Positions 30,124 through 38,366 of a stretch of 62,220 nt of DNA are shown in pieces. The DNA is taken from positions 1 to 62,220 of the forward strand of contig NZ_VWXX01000019.1 of NCBI RefSeq assembly GCF_008632335.1, written 5' to 3'. Source of the DNA: Thiohalocapsa marina. GTDB lineage: Bacteria; Pseudomonadota; Gammaproteobacteria; Chromatiales; Chromatiaceae. Made by a program: the position numbers and the translations under genes. The notes beneath the pieces were generated by a model. The model searched no databases, had not been told where the DNA came from, and worked only from the letters and a program-made list of their open reading frames with translations. Every line of letters starts with the position of its first letter. Within the stretch, counting starts at the first letter, position 1.

Positions 30124-31308
30124 ATGACCCCGCTTGCCGCTGATCGCACCCTTGTCCAGCACTTCGCCGAGCTCGATGACCTGCGCTGTGCGCTCAAGCG
30201 CCGGCACACGCTCGGGGACATGGTCGTGATCGCCATCGCCGCGGTGCTCTGCGGCGCCGATGGCTGGGTGGCCATCGCCGCCTTCGGGCGCGCCAAGCGC
30301 GCGTGGCTGCAACAGTTTCTGGAACTGCCGAACGGGATTCCCGCACACGATACCTTCGGGCGGGTCTTCTCATTGCTGGAGCCGGCGGCGTTCGAGGCCT
30401 GCTTTCGCGCCTGGGTGGAGGCGATCCGCGAATGCATTCCCGGGGAGATCATTGCGGTGGATGGCAAGACCTCGCGCCGCTCGCATGATCGAGGCGCAGG
30501 TCTGGGCGCGCTGCATCTGGTCAGCGCCTGGGCCAGCGCCAACCGCATGGTGCTCGGTCAGGTGGCCACCGAGGCGAAGTCCAATGCGGTCACCGCCATC
30601 CCGCGCTTGCTGGAGCTGCTGCACCTGCAAGGCTGCATTGTCACCCTCGATGCCATGGGCGCTCAGGTGAAGATCGCCGCCTTGATTCGTGCGCGTGGCG
30701 CCGACTACGTACTGGCGCTCAAGGGCAATCAGGGGACACTGGCCGCCGAGGTCGTAGAGGCCTTTATCGAGGCCGATGTGCGCGACTACGCGGGGTACCG
30801 CTCGGAGGTGGTCGAGACGGTTGAAACCGGTCATGGTCGACGCGAGAGGCGACGCTATCGCACCCTGGGCAACCTTGAGGCGGTGCCGCAGCGCACGGCC
30901 TGGCAGGACATGAACATGATCGGGATGGTCGAATCCGAGCGCGAGGTCAACGGCAAGCTGACCCGCGAGTTGCGCTTCTACATCGGCAGCATCGGCCTTG
31001 AGGCGGCCACCTTCGCGCGCGCTGTGCGCACGCATTGGACGGTGGAGAATCAACTGCACTGGAGCCTGGATGTCGCCTTCCGCGACGACGACTCGCGCGT
31101 ACGCGAGCCCAACGCGCGGGAGAACCTGGCCGTGCTGCGGCACCTCGCGCTGAGCCGGCTGAAAAACGACGGCACCAAACTCGGCCTGCAGAACAAACGC
31201 CTGAAGGCGGGCTGGGATGAACAGTACCTGGCCAAGTTGCTCTTCATGCCGCCCGATCTGCCGAGCAAACGCAAAGCATCAGGATCCACGAAAATTAGCC
31301 TCGAGTGA
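30124..31308 (+). CDS. ISAs1-family transposase, apparently intact
   Basis: A 394-residue DDE transposase of the ISAs1/H-repeat group. The N-terminal region has the family's RCALKRRHTLGDMVVIAIAA and HDTFGRVFSLL. The first Asp is in IIAVDGKTSRRS, the second in VTLDAMGAQ, followed by YVLALKGNQ. The Glu is near WTVENQLHWSLDVAFRDDDS. The reading frame is unbroken and ends NKRLKAGWDEQYLAKLLF plus ~20 residues. It is the only full transposase in the window. Two decayed copies lie at 24981-25088 and 26521-26868, in opposite orientations. Confidence 0.93.
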   Translation: MTPLAADRTLVQHFAELDDLRCALKRRHTLGDMVVIAIAAVLCGADGWVAIAAFGRAKRAWLQQFLELPNGIPAHDTFGRVFSLLEPAAFEACFRAWVEAIRECIPGEIIAVDGKTSRRSHDRGAGLGALHLVSAWASANRMVLGQVATEAKSNAVTAIPRLLELLHLQGCIVTLDAMGAQVKIAALIRARGADYVLALKGNQGTLAAEVVEAFIEADVRDYAGYRSEVVETVETGHGRRERRRYRTLGNLEAVPQRTAWQDMNMIGMVESEREVNGKLTRELRFYIGSIGLEAATFARAVRTHWTVENQLHWSLDVAFRDDDSRVREPNARENLAVLRHLALSRLKNDGTKLGLQNKRLKAGWDEQYLAKLLFMPPDLPSKRKASGSTKISLE

Positions 31309-31607
31309 TGCGATTGCCCTGGATAGTGGACCTGTTCGGGGGTGTCAATCCAGGCCACAGGGGCCCAGGATGCTGCGGTGTCGTGGATCATGTGGTTTGC
31401 CTGCTGCCGGTCGGGTGAAAAGAGACTGCTTGGTGCGCCTGGGATACACCGTTGATGAAATCAGCTGCATGCGCCTTCGGTCGCCTGGGCCCCCTTCAGC
31501 CGTTCAGGGCAGAGCGCTCTCGAAGCGTTTCACTCCACGAGCAGCCGCGAGAGCGCTGACCGATGGCCGGGCCGAAGCGGGCGGCGGGCTCGTACGGGCC
31601 CCGGCAC
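31309..31607. other. Intergenic region, nothing assigned
   Basis: About 300 bases from the end of the ISAs1 copy to the stop of the AAA+ gene. Short frames are open on both strands, but none shows a recognisable motif or a good ribosome-binding site. No terminator-like hairpin was found by eye. Confidence 0.5.
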
Positions 31608-33797
31608 TCAGGCCGCAACGGCCTGATCCACCCCCTTTAACCGCACCTCTGCCACCAGCCGCCGCAGGAACTGCTCCGGCGTCATTGCATGGCCCAGCAA
31701 CGCACGCTGGCGGCAGACATTGGCCACGTCTCCGACCGTCAGTTGCTCCAGCGCGCGCAGGTGACAACTGATCAGCGCCGGAAGCGGCGCCTCGGCATCG
31801 CCGTAGACCTCGCGGGCGAACAGGCGCAGGCGTTGCTCGGGGCCCATCGGGCGGAAATGCAGCTTGAAGTCGAACCGGCGCAGCGCCGCGGCATCGATGC
31901 CGCTCATCAGATTGGTCGCAGCGATGAAGAGGCCGGGAAAGCGCTCCATCTGCTGCAGCAGCTCGTTGACCTGCGTGCGCTCCCACTGCCTCTTGGCATG
32001 CTGACGGCTGGCGAGGAAACTGTCGACCTCATCGAGCAGCACGACGCTGTGCACCGGATCGGCGCCGATGAAGAGTGCGGCCAGGTTCTGCTCGGTCTCA
32101 CCGACATAGGGCGAGATGAGATCCGAGGCCTGGCGCACGATGAGCTCCCGATCCAGGGCCTGGGCCAGCACTTCGGCGAACTCGGTCTTGCCGGTGCCTG
32201 GCGGGCCGTACAGGCACAGCGTGCCGCGGCCACGCCGCTCGAAGGCACCCAGGATGTCGGCCGGGGTCAGATCGCCGTCCAGGTTCAGGAAGTCGGCGTC
32301 GAAGCGGGTCACGGACTCCCGCTGACGGGGCGCCGGGCTGCCGCGCAGCAGCTGACGCTGAGCGCTGATCACCTCGCGCGCCACCGCATCCGGATCGGCA
32401 TCGGCATTGGTGTGCAGGGCGGTCAGCGTGCGGGCAACACCGAACTGCGCCGGCACCAGCTGGTCGTCGGCGGCCAGCTCATCGAGCAGCGCGGGCGAGA
32501 CCCCCACCGGCCCCAGATGGCGCTCGACCATGCGCCGGCGTACCGAGCGCGGCGGCGTGCGAAAGGCCACCGGCAGCACGAAGCGGCGCAGGAAGGCCGG
32601 CTCCATGCGCTCGGCGTGATTGGTGATCCAGATCGCCGGCACCGCGTTGTCCTCGAGGATGCGGTTGATCCAGGCCTTCTGCCGACCGCCGGTGCGACGC
32701 CCCAGAAAGTCGAAGTGGCCATAGTCCGGCTCAAACACATCCTCCACCTCGTCGAACAACAAGAGCGCATCGCGGCGCCGGGCGAACAGGCGCTGGGCGA
32801 GCAGATAGGCCGACAGGCGGCCGCTGCGACTGAGCCCGTCGCCATCCTCGTCGGCGCTGCGCACCTGATACAGGCGCAGACCCTGGTGCGCCGCGAGGGC
32901 ACGGGCAAACTCCGTCTTGCCGGTGCCGGGCGGGCCGTAGAGCAGGGCATTGATCCCCGGCGTGGCCGTCTCGCTCGCGCGCGCAAGCGACGCCGACAGA
33001 CGTGTGGCAGCCGCGCTCAGATGCGGAAAATCCTCCAGCGACCAGTCGGCCGCGGGCGCCGGTTCGATCAGCAGGTCGAGCAGATCCTCGATGCACCCGA
33101 GATCGGCATCCAGCACCCGGCGCAGCAGGTCGCTGGGGCGCAGGAAATCCTCCAGGTCTGCATCGTCCTCATACGCGAGCAGACCCAGCCGGCGCAGCGC
33201 GGCGGCGGGATGCAGGCAGCGAGCGAGTGTGCCGGAATCCAGCTCGAGCACCTTCGCCAGCCGCACGCGCTGCAGGCGGGCGGAGTCACGCGACTGCTCG
33301 CGCAACAGCAGGCGCAGCGCTTGCGAGTTGATGTACAGATCCAGATAGTCGAGCACCCGCATTTCGGTCTCATCAAACGTCAGGGCCTCGGCCAGCAAGC
33401 GGATATTGGGATTGATTGGCCCGGCAACATCACTGCTCGCCAGCCGCCGTTCCAGCGCCCCGGCATGACCGCGAAACAGCTGCGACAGCAACAGCTCGGC
33501 GTCGTCGCTGTCGAGTTCACCGAGCACCAGCGACCCCTCACGCTCGAGGTTGCGCAGGGTGTCGTAGGTGGCCGGTTCGATGCGCGCCTGCTGCTGCCTG
33601 GCCCAGTTCGCCAGCGCCTGCGGATCGAGCAAGGGTAGCACCAGGGACATCAGCTCCTCGTTGCGGGCAATGCTGCGATGCAGGTTGCTGCGCGCGTGCC
33701 CGAGCGCATGGATGCTCAGCCCAAGGCGCGCGAGGCGGACGGTGCGCGGATCCAGACTGCTGAAATCGCTGCGCAAGAGGTCGGTTTTGGCAGGCAT
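31608..33797 (-). CDS. Tandem AAA+ ATPase (two AAA modules), function unknown
   Basis: A 729-residue cytosolic protein starting MPAKTDLLRSDFSS. The N-terminal ~250 residues are helical and Leu/Arg-rich without a known fold. Two AAA+ modules follow. The first has Walker A GPPGTGKTEFARAL (~residue 285), Walker B LLLFDEVEDVF and a sensor-1-like ITNHAERM. The second has Walker A GPPGTGKTEFAEVL (~530), Walker B VVLLDEVDSFL, sensor 1 ATNLMSG and an Arg-rich RRFDFKLHFRP. The first module carries a large insert between Walker A and B. Double AAA+ proteins usually form hexamers that unfold or remodel proteins. It probably shares a transcript with the small gene 92 bases upstream and lies divergent from a WYL regulator. 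No nuclease or protease domain is fused. Confidence 0.85.
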   Translation of the reverse strand: MPAKTDLLRSDFSSLDPRTVRLARLGLSIHALGHARSNLHRSIARNEELMSLVLPLLDPQALANWARQQQARIEPATYDTLRNLEREGSLVLGELDSDDAELLLSQLFRGHAGALERRLASSDVAGPINPNIRLLAEALTFDETEMRVLDYLDLYINSQALRLLLREQSRDSARLQRVRLAKVLELDSGTLARCLHPAAALRRLGLLAYEDDADLEDFLRPSDLLRRVLDADLGCIEDLLDLLIEPAPAADWSLEDFPHLSAAATRLSASLARASETATPGINALLYGPPGTGKTEFARALAAHQGLRLYQVRSADEDGDGLSRSGRLSAYLLAQRLFARRRDALLLFDEVEDVFEPDYGHFDFLGRRTGGRQKAWINRILEDNAVPAIWITNHAERMEPAFLRRFVLPVAFRTPPRSVRRRMVERHLGPVGVSPALLDELAADDQLVPAQFGVARTLTALHTNADADPDAVAREVISAQRQLLRGSPAPRQRESVTRFDADFLNLDGDLTPADILGAFERRGRGTLCLYGPPGTGKTEFAEVLAQALDRELIVRQASDLISPYVGETEQNLAALFIGADPVHSVVLLDEVDSFLASRQHAKRQWERTQVNELLQQMERFPGLFIAATNLMSGIDAAALRRFDFKLHFRPMGPEQRLRLFAREVYGDAEAPLPALISCHLRALEQLTVGDVANVCRQRALLGHAMTPEQFLRRLVAEVRLKGVDQAVAA

Positions 33798-33889
33798 GGG
33801 GTGGACTTCTCCTGGGTCGATGCGTGACTGTGTGCTTGAGTAGGCGTGTGACTGCGGGTCACGGATTTGTGGCATGCTGCTCGGCGGCC

Positions 33890-34324
33890 TCAGTCACGCG
33901 ACCAGGGCTCGAAGCGGCGACTGTCCAGATAGTAGGAGACGAAATCGCCGCGGGCCTTGCCCCGGTCCCAGAACATGCCGAGCACCAGATCGAGCGGTTC
34001 GCGGAAGTAGGCGCTGCCGCTTTCCTGCTCCCCGTCGTGGATCGGCGTGTCCAGCACCTCGAGCACCACGGCGGGGGTGTCGTAGCCTGGCAGGCGGCGG
34101 TTCTTCAGGCCGGGCTTCCAGCGCACCAGGTCACCGGGCTTGAAGACGTGGCGCACGCCGAGTTGCCGGTAGCGCTCCTGCAGCACGGCGCCGAGGTCGC
34201 CGTCGAGTTCCTCGAGCAGGTCCGAGAGGGGTTCGTCCTGCAGCAGATTGTTCGGTTGCGCCTCGCCGAGGCCGATGCGCTCGAGCAGATCCTTGGAAGA
34301 CAGGGGGCGTTGTTTGCTGGGCAT
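33890..34324 (-). CDS. Small partner protein of the AAA+ ATPase, unrecognised
   Basis: A 144-residue soluble protein starting MPSKQRPLSSKDLLERIGLG behind AGGAG. The first ~60 residues look helical and acidic (LLEELDGDLGAVLQERYRQL). The rest is probably a small beta barrel with a KOW/SH3-like look: HVFKPGDLVRWKPGLKNRRL, then PAVVLEVLD, then LVLGMFWDRGKARGDFVSYY, ending SRRFEPWS. The surface Trp/Arg cluster could bind nucleic acid or the ATPase. It is the first gene of a two-gene unit with the AAA+ gene, which follows after 92 bases. I do not recognise a family, and its role as a substrate adaptor or sensor is only a guess. Confidence 0.75.
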   Translation of the reverse strand: MPSKQRPLSSKDLLERIGLGEAQPNNLLQDEPLSDLLEELDGDLGAVLQERYRQLGVRHVFKPGDLVRWKPGLKNRRLPGYDTPAVVLEVLDTPIHDGEQESGSAYFREPLDLVLGMFWDRGKARGDFVSYYLDSRRFEPWSRD

Positions 34325-34523
34325 GGCGACTCCTGTTGGTCGATGATCCGGGCTGATGCGGCGGTGATGTCGAAACGGGTGCTGGGGCACGCTTCGCCGG
34401 TCCCGGCCGGTTCCGGCCGGAACCCGATCGCCCCGAACTGGGTTCCATTGAACCACCCGGATGCGTCATCCTATGTCGCGAACGGGTTTGAGACGGGCGT
34501 CTGCCAATCACGAGGGCACGGGC

Positions 34524-35534
34524 ATGGCCGAGGACGAGCGCAGGTATCACAGCCGCATGCAACGGCTGAAACGACTGGAGCGGCTGCTGCCGCGACCGGG
34601 GACGGCGGATGCACAGTGCCTGGACGGGGCGCGCCTGCTGGAGATCCTCGGTGATGCCTACGAGGCCGCCAGCCCACAGGCGCGCCGGCGCGCCCTGCAG
34701 CGGGATCTGGAGACCCTGGTGAAGGAGGGGCGCATCCAGGCGGTGAACCCGGGCGGCAAGCCGCTGCGCTACCGGCGCCTGGAGGAGGGGCTGGATGACG
34801 ACGCCCTGATCTGGGAATACACCCTGCGCCAGGTCAAGGACCTGATTGCCGAGGCCATCCCGCGGCGTCAGCTCGATCGGCTCTGGGAGCGGCTGCTGCA
34901 CGAGATCGATACGCCGGTGCTGACAGAGCAGCAGCTGCGCGTGGTGTCCGACACCCTGCGGCTGCAACCGGTGGAGCTCTACCCCGATGTATTGCAGGCG
35001 GTGATCACCGCGCTGGCACAGCATCAGGCGCTCGAGGTCGTCTACCAGAATGCCGACGGCGAGCGCAGCACGCCGGTCATCCATCCGCAGGCCCTGATCC
35101 AGCGCGGGCCCATTCCCTATCTGTTTGCGCTGAAGAACGACGAGGACCTGGTGCGGCTGTACGCGCTGCACCGCTTCGCCGGCGCCCGGGTGCGCGAGGA
35201 CCAGCGGGTGCGCAAGGCCGAGGGCTTCGACCTGGATCGGGCGCTGGCCGAAGGCCGGGTGGACTTCGGTCAGGGCGAACTGATCGACCTAGAGATCCGG
35301 GTGCGGGGCTACCTGACCCAGCTGCTGCTGGCCTGCCCGCTAAGCCAGGGACAGCGGGCCGAGGACGAGGCCGAGGGCGCCGCCTTCCAGATGCGCATCC
35401 ATGCGCGCCTGCCGCAGACGGGCCAACTGCTGCGCTGGCTGCTCGGCGCCGGTGACAACCTGGAGGTGGTCCGGCCCGAGGGGCTGCGCCGGACCGTGGC
35501 GGAGCAAGCAAGAAAGATGGCCGCGATCTACTGA
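34524..35534 (+). CDS. WYL-domain transcriptional regulator
   Basis: A 336-residue protein starting MAEDERRYHSRMQRLKRLER behind GAGG. The N-terminal winged helix (~10-75; QARRRALQRDLETLVKEGRI) is followed by the WYL domain (~165-260), with its beta-strand core (LEVVYQNADGERSTPVIHPQ, PIPYLFALKNDEDLVRLYAL) and HRFAGARV. A C-terminal extension (~270-335) ends LEVVRPEGLRRTVAEQARKM. WYL regulators bind nucleic-acid ligands and often repress phage-defence operons such as CBASS and BREX. The gene diverges from the small gene and AAA+ ATPase with a 200-base gap, which should contain the operator; its repression of that pair is an inference from layout. Confidence 0.88.
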   Translation: MAEDERRYHSRMQRLKRLERLLPRPGTADAQCLDGARLLEILGDAYEAASPQARRRALQRDLETLVKEGRIQAVNPGGKPLRYRRLEEGLDDDALIWEYTLRQVKDLIAEAIPRRQLDRLWERLLHEIDTPVLTEQQLRVVSDTLRLQPVELYPDVLQAVITALAQHQALEVVYQNADGERSTPVIHPQALIQRGPIPYLFALKNDEDLVRLYALHRFAGARVREDQRVRKAEGFDLDRALAEGRVDFGQGELIDLEIRVRGYLTQLLLACPLSQGQRAEDEAEGAAFQMRIHARLPQTGQLLRWLLGAGDNLEVVRPEGLRRTVAEQARKMAAIY

Positions 35535-35766
35535 GCGCGTGCAGCCGACGCCCAGGGCGCGCGTTTTCAGGGGAACAGGATCAAGGCACGGGTAACCTTG
35601 CCGGATGACGACAGCGCGCGGATGCGGCAGCCTGCCCCGGATCACACTGGCCCGGATCGCGACGGGGACTGTCGCATCCGGATGTCATGCTACAGGCAAG
35701 CGATCAGCCGGCAGCGCGCGGTCACCCCGCCATGCCTGTCGTGTTCATACCGCGGAGGATCAACCC

Positions 35767-36099
35767 ATGAAGACCACCATCCTGACGGCAACGTTGTTGT
35801 TGCTCGCCGGCTGCAGCTCGCTGCAACCGAGCCGTTACGAGAACTACTCCCGCGACGGCGAGAACCGCGTCGTCGCCCAGGGCCAGGCCGCCAGCAACGC
35901 CGCCTGGGTGCATGCCTCCTCGGCCACCCTCGGCGGCGGTAGCGGCAGCCCATCCGCCGCCTATGGCCCGCGCTCCGGTTATGCGGAGCGCGATGTCCTG
36001 GCCGAGAGCACCCGGCGCATCTACGAGGATAGGGTGCGCACCACCAGCTATGCGGTGAGCAGCAGCATCAACGAATCCATCCGCGATGCCCTGCGCTGA
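35767..36099 (+). CDS. Small lipoprotein, unknown function
   Basis: A 110-residue protein with a short signal and lipobox (LTATLLLLAGCSS) behind GGAGG. The mature part is rich in Ser, Ala, Gly, Tyr and Arg (YENYSRDGENRVVAQGQAAS then SGSPSAAYGPRSGY), followed by a probable helix (ESTRRIYEDRVRTTSYAVSS). No family was recognised. The next gene, another small exported protein, begins 54 bases later, so they may form an operon. Confidence 0.72.
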   Translation: MKTTILTATLLLLAGCSSLQPSRYENYSRDGENRVVAQGQAASNAAWVHASSATLGGGSGSPSAAYGPRSGYAERDVLAESTRRIYEDRVRTTSYAVSSSINESIRDALR

Positions 36100-36153
36100 G
36101 GCCGCCGCGCTGAAGCGTCTCCATCCGTCGTCTTTATGCAAAGGAGCCAACCC

Positions 36154-36489
36154 ATGCCAATACCACCCTACCAATGGCCCAACCGGGTGCGCTGGCTCAC
36201 CGCGCTGCTGCTGATCCCGCTCGCAGCCGCCGCGCAACCCTGCCTCGAACTCACCCCCATGGCCAAGCGCGGCAACTGTCCCACCGGATACACCGCCAGC
36301 GGCGCGTATTGCATCCCCGGCCCACAGGCCACGCTGGCGCTGGAACGACGCGGGAACTGTCCCACCGGCTACCGCACCAGCGGTGCCTACTGCCTGGCTG
36401 GCCCGCAGGCCAGACTGGCCATCCCCAGGATCGGTTCCACCTGTCCGTCCGGCTGGCTGATCAGCGGCGACTATTGCCTGAAACGCTGA
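36154..36489 (+). CDS. Small secreted Cys-rich protein with three repeats
   Basis: A 111-residue protein behind a strong AAGGAG. The signal peptide ends about LAAAAQP. The mature protein is three consecutive ~32-residue units, each with a pair of cysteines: GNCPTGYTASGAYCIPGPQA, GNCPTGYRTSGAYCLAGPQA and STCPSGWLISGDYCLKR. The C-P-G/S-G-Y/W…G-YC spacing suggests one disulfide per repeat. Similar short repeats occur in exported proteins of unknown role. It may be co-transcribed with the preceding lipoprotein. Confidence 0.78.
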   Translation: MPIPPYQWPNRVRWLTALLLIPLAAAAQPCLELTPMAKRGNCPTGYTASGAYCIPGPQATLALERRGNCPTGYRTSGAYCLAGPQARLAIPRIGSTCPSGWLISGDYCLKR

Positions 36490-36807
36490 ATCCAGGGTCA
36501 GTCCTGACCCTGATTCCGTCTTCGCTGGTGCCATCTCCCCTCACTCCACCGCTCCTGATTCCACCGCTCCTGGGCACGCCTCACCACCGATCGCCGCCCT
36601 CTTTGCCGGTGTGCAATGGCGCCAGCTGATGCGGCTCGGTAGTGCGCCAACCTAAACGACAGGCTTTGTCGCTTCTTTGGGGATACTGAGGCCCAGTGGC
36701 GCTTGTCCATCAGACGCCGTCTGATGCGCCACCGTCCCTGCAACCCGCGACACCCCCCAAAAAGGCGAGGTGTACTTCCTCGCCGGCGTCATTCACGGAG
36801 CATGCCC
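36490..36807. other. Intergenic region with short repeats
   Basis: About 320 bases without a convincing gene. CTCCTGATTCCACCG occurs with variants around 36535-36575 (CTGATTCC, CACCGCTCCTG), giving a pyrimidine-rich quasi-repetitive stretch. GGAGCATGCCC before 36808 serves the next gene. Confidence 0.5.
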
Positions 36808-37134
36808 ATGGCCTTTGGCTGTCCGCCGAAACATGTCGATTGGTTCTCGATCCCGGACGGGGAGGGTGATCTGCGGGCCATCGTCCGCGATAGCCTGAAC
36901 GCCTTTGCCTGGTGGGTCATTCAGGACCACGGCCAATCGATTCGCGCCACGGTCGATCCGGGGCTGTTCTCACCCGGCCAGCGCGTGCAGATCGCGTTCG
37001 AATCCGAGCACGTCATCAGGATCAGCAGCGAGAGCGCATTTGCGCTGCCGTGCTATGACTGGGGCAAGAACAAGCGCAACGTCGAGCGCCTGCTCTCAGC
37101 GCTTCGGCGTCGCAGCCTCGCTACGCGGGACTGA
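36808..37134 (+). CDS. Hypothetical protein
   Basis: A 108-residue soluble protein starting MAFGCPPKHVDWFSIPDGEG, with GGAG 7 bases upstream; the ATG at 36802 is an alternative. It has a mixed alpha/beta look: LRAIVRDSLNAFAWWVIQDH, FSPGQRVQIAFESEHVIRIS, then ALPCYDWGKNKRNVERLLSA. I do not recognise a family. The second uvrA-derived repeat follows about 105 bases later. Confidence 0.55.
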   Translation: MAFGCPPKHVDWFSIPDGEGDLRAIVRDSLNAFAWWVIQDHGQSIRATVDPGLFSPGQRVQIAFESEHVIRISSESAFALPCYDWGKNKRNVERLLSALRRRSLATRD

Positions 37135-37239
37135 TACGGGCGCCTGTCGTGAAACAGCCGGCCGCGGGCCGGCCAAGCGGTTCAGGGTTCAGGCAGCACG
37201 CATTACTCAGGCCCGTCTGCGGTTCATCCCGCGCCGGAT

Positions 37240-37327
37240 GCTGATCGTCGTAACGGGCGTCTCCGGCTCTGGCAGGCCCTCGCTCGCCTTACCGGGTCGG
37301 TATAACCTCGAGGATCTGTTTGTTGAA
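37240..37327 (+). repeat. 88-bp direct repeat, copy B (uvrA-derived)
   Basis: 85 of 88 bases equal 18586-18673, in the same orientation. It encodes LIVVTGVSGSGRPSLALPGR, a UvrA Walker A loop in which the second Ser of the loop has become Pro. The UvrA-like residues that precede the loop in copy A are missing here. It is a remnant, not a gene. Confidence 0.9.
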
Positions 37328-37382
37328 GCCTCCTGTCCCGAGTCCGGCTCCGACTGTCTGATAGGGACTTGTCAGATCTAGG

Positions 37383-37401
37383 CCACCCTTGCCAAGGGTG
37401 G
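37383..37401. terminator. Hairpin with 8-bp stem
   Basis: CCACCCTT (37383-37390) and AAGGGTGG (37394-37401) are exact complements around a 3-base loop. It lies 56 bases after the uvrA-like repeat. There is no T-run, so a terminator role is only possible. Confidence 0.45.
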
Positions 37402-37728
37402 CTGTCGTGGCATGTTCATTGGACTGGCCGACCCGATTGCGGCAACCGGCCTCGTTGCATCCAACAGGCCAGGCGGAGAATTTATCGGCAGATTCGGAAT
37501 ATTGTGAACACGGTGTGAAAGTCACTTCGAATCTTGGCCAAGCAGCCATCAGAAATCCGGTAATCATGAAGTTCCCGTTTCGGGTGGTCCGGTGTCGACC
37601 CATTGCTGACGGTCGATCTGAATCGCGCAGCGGTCGCCATGCCATGCTTTGCGGTCATCCTTCAAGGGTGTGGACCTCATTAAACGCCACTTGAAAGGGG
37701 CCCGACAGTCCTTGGGCGCGCGGGCGGA
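37402..37728. other. Intergenic region, no gene assigned
   Basis: About 330 bases. A minus-strand frame covers part of it (to about 37645) but lacks a ribosome-binding site and any known motif, and it reads through the hairpin and into the uvrA-like repeat. I treat it as non-coding. Confidence 0.45.
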
Positions 37729-38181
37729 TCAGCTCTGCGTTGTCGCCTCAATGCACGCATTCGCAATCATGACCAGATACCGCATGGTCGCTTCTGTCAT
37801 CGGCGCAAGATCGCTGGCGGCGGCTGCCGAAGCCAGCAGATAGCCGTTCTCCCGCTTGACGATCCAACCCGCGGCCTCGAGGTCACGGATCTTCCGGCGC
37901 ACCGTCTCGCGGGGGATGCCGCTGCAGTCGGCGATGGACTGCAGGTTGATCGGATCGGGCGCGTGCTCGTTTCTCCGCAAGACCGTGAAGTCGTCGTATG
38001 AAAGCCCATCAATGCGGCGCCGCGATAGGGTCCGCGAGCCAATGATCGCCAGCACCAGCATGCGATCCAAGTCCCCTCCGAACTGCCGTCGCAGCGCGAT
38101 CAGGAGTGCAGTAAATTCCTCGACGTGTACCGGCCAGATGTGGCCGAAGTGGCGTGCAAGGTCTTCGTAGTCGAATGTCAT
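37729..38181 (-). CDS. Winged-helix transcriptional regulator, probable regulator of the RND operon
   Basis: A 150-residue protein starting MTFDYEDLARHFGHIWPVHV. A helical N-terminal part (FTALLIALRRQFGGDLDRML) leads to a helix-turn-helix with wing (~85-125): LQSIADCSGIPRETVRRKIR, DLEAAGWIVKRENGYLLA. The C-terminal helix (MTEATMRYLVMIANACIEA) may dimerise. The fold suits IclR/GntR-like DNA binders, but I cannot name the family. It is transcribed away from the RND efflux genes. The 185-base gap between them is the likely shared operator region. Confidence 0.78.
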   Translation of the reverse strand: MTFDYEDLARHFGHIWPVHVEEFTALLIALRRQFGGDLDRMLVLAIIGSRTLSRRRIDGLSYDDFTVLRRNEHAPDPINLQSIADCSGIPRETVRRKIRDLEAAGWIVKRENGYLLASAAAASDLAPMTEATMRYLVMIANACIEATTQS

Positions 38182-38366
38182 GACTGAATTGGCTCTTTGG
38201 GGGAATGCCGCGGGACGGTGCGCTGCGTGATCGGCCGAGCGGGGGTGATGATTAGAGCGCCCATTTTGGGCGGTGAGGACATTGACGACAAGGTGCTTGC
38301 CCCCGAAGCTTGCCCGACCGCTGCCGGTCCGAAATGACCAGTGTGATTTCGCCCCAGGAGCCCACC

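Larger units (their letters stand above)
28440..31323. mobile_element. Nest of three IS elements (IS630, IS4, ISAs1)
   Basis: An IS630 transposase truncated at both ends, an IS4 transposase truncated at its 3' end and an intact ISAs1 transposase lie back to back with almost no spacer. The ISAs1 right end is near GCGATTGCCCTGG (31311-31323), matching the right end of the relic at 26864. Its matching left end is not visible before 30124, where CTTAAACTAGCGCCATTCCCCC precedes the gene. No target duplications could be assigned. Confidence 0.7.

Noticed and set aside
31689-33638. A 649-codon plus-strand frame
   Set aside because: It is antisense to the tandem-AAA+ gene, whose protein motifs are unmistakable. 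The plus frame is Gln/Ala/Arg/His-rich nonsense.
37289-37645. A 118-codon minus-strand frame
   Set aside because: It has no ribosome site or known motif, reads through a hairpin and antisense into the uvrA-derived repeat, and probably is not translated.
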